A DNA stretch of 43,033 bases, taken from NCBI GenBank assembly GCA_964451785.1, contig CAYVJG010000026.1, positions 1 through 43,033 on the forward strand, given 5' to 3'. The notes under the pieces are model-generated. The model was not told the DNA's origin. It ran no database searches and worked only from the letters and a program-made list of their open reading frames with translations. Origin of the DNA: JAJYSO01 sp964451785 (lineage in GTDB: Bacteria > Bacteroidota > Bacteroidia > Flavobacteriales > Flavobacteriaceae). This document shows, piece by piece, positions 42,540 to 43,033 of the stretch (its first letter is position 1; each line of letters opens with the position of its first letter). A program made the position numbers and the translations under genes.

Positions 42540-42660
42540 GATTTTTGATTTGGGGCTTCCCCTTCGCGTTCGGCAAATCCGTAAGCTAACAGCGCCAGGC
42601 AAAGTAGTTGCCACACAGCTCCCGTTATCGCCCGCTCCGGGTCGGGCTGTCACTAGTCGC
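42540..42660. other. GC-richer non-coding block
   Basis: This block is visibly richer in G and C than its surroundings (GGGGCTTCCCCTTCGCG; CGCCCGCTCCGGGTCGGG) and has no coding frame. I have an impression of similar blocks in other flavobacterial genomes, but this cannot be verified here. It contains the small stem CCCG-CTC-CGGG. Confidence 0.4.
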
Positions 42661-42758
42661 TTTTTGTGGCTGATGATAGAACTGATTTGTCATCGCTTTA
42701 AACTTTCCTAAAGTTCAAAACTTTAGGAAAATTCTGTCTTAAAAACAGCCACAAAAGA
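42660..42758. repeat. Nested inverted repeat
   Basis: The outer arms TTTTGTGGCTG (ending 42673) and CAGCCACAAAA (from 42747) enclose an inner perfect stem: TTTCCTAAAGT at 42705-42715 pairs with ACTTTAGGAAA at 42721-42731 over a TCAAA loop. Together they form a ~99-base two-tier hairpin. Confidence 0.65.
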
Positions 42759-42760
42759 GC

Positions 42761-43033
42761 TCCAACAGGCCGTTCCATCCCTAAGCCATTTCTAACAGTG
42801 GTTAATGGTTAGTGAGCTTTGATAAACTAAGCAACTTCACTTCGTTACTTGCATTAGCCAAAAGTGAAGCATGGATAATTAAAAGACAAACAGCGATAAA
42901 AAAGTCCTCCCCTTCTGTCAAACTTAAAAATTGTTGTTTACTCCTAGCTCTAAGCCCTAAACCCCACGCAAAGAAAAGTGAAGCCAATGATTAAGGGTGA
43001 TTTTAGTAGATCGCAATAAACTCCAAACCTCCA
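42761..43033. other. Right-edge spacer without recognised genes
   Basis: Short frames on both strands here overlap each other and show no recognisable protein. No repeat elsewhere in the window was seen. Confidence 0.4.

Noticed and set aside
42802..42994. Overlapping ~60-residue frames on both strands at the right edge
   Set aside because: They are mirror images of one another with no domain, and sit in a non-coding stretch.

Overview
The window comes from a low-GC Bacteroidota chromosome, most likely a marine member of the Flavobacteriaceae. The evidence is a Bat (Bacteroides aerotolerance) operon, a Type IX secretion (T9SS) sorting domain, TAnnTTTG-type promoters just upstream of several starts, a menaquinone gene, a YtxJ-type bacillithiol-linked protein, and AT-rich spacers without obvious Shine-Dalgarno sites. 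No rRNA, tRNA, CRISPR array, prophage or conjugative gene was recognised.

Layout. 1-2531 (minus): the N-terminal part of a large secreted PKD/CUB-like protein and a small secreted partner. 2907-4097 (minus): an MscS-like TM-repeat membrane protein. 4453-8306 (plus): a four-gene metabolic run of Gfo/Idh/MocA oxidoreductase, 3-hydroxybutyryl-CoA dehydrogenase, DUF1015 protein and YggS-type PLP homeostasis protein. 8574-17640 (minus): a complete, tightly packed operon moxR - DUF58 - BatD-like membrane protein - batA - batB - batC - batD - batE. This AAA+ chaperone/VWA system is probably assembled on the inner membrane. 17964-18695: a PPP-type phosphatase. 19149-24620 (minus): a CLC transporter with CBS domains, a hemerythrin-like protein, a T9SS cargo gene broken by two frame changes, and YtxJ. 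24922-27534: the disaggregase ClpB. 28566-32802 (minus): a FUSC-family membrane protein and MenD. 33451-38988 (plus): an ACSM-like acyl-CoA ligase and a SWIM/SNF2 helicase. 39143-39706: a REP-associated tyrosine transposase flanked by its REP hairpins. 39961-42478: a DUF3078 protein, a tail-less SSB, and a beta-barrel-like protein broken by one frame change. The last 550 bases are non-coding but rich in structure.

Most genes are conserved flavobacterial housekeeping genes. The unusual material lies between them. (1) A ~400-bp element with terminal inverted repeats and a string of small hairpins occurs twice, in opposite orientation, at 18.7-19.1 kb and 32.9-33.3 kb. (2) A ~133-bp long-hairpin repeat occurs twice (8.3 kb and 28.4 kb), both times between converging gene ends. 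(3) The REP/RayT unit at 39.0-39.85 kb has two REPs on each side in opposite orientation. (4) Two related perfect palindromes lie upstream of the hemerythrin-like gene. (5) A nested inverted repeat lies near the right end. I found no convincing new multi-gene system. The hairpin-rich repeat family is the best candidate for something undescribed.
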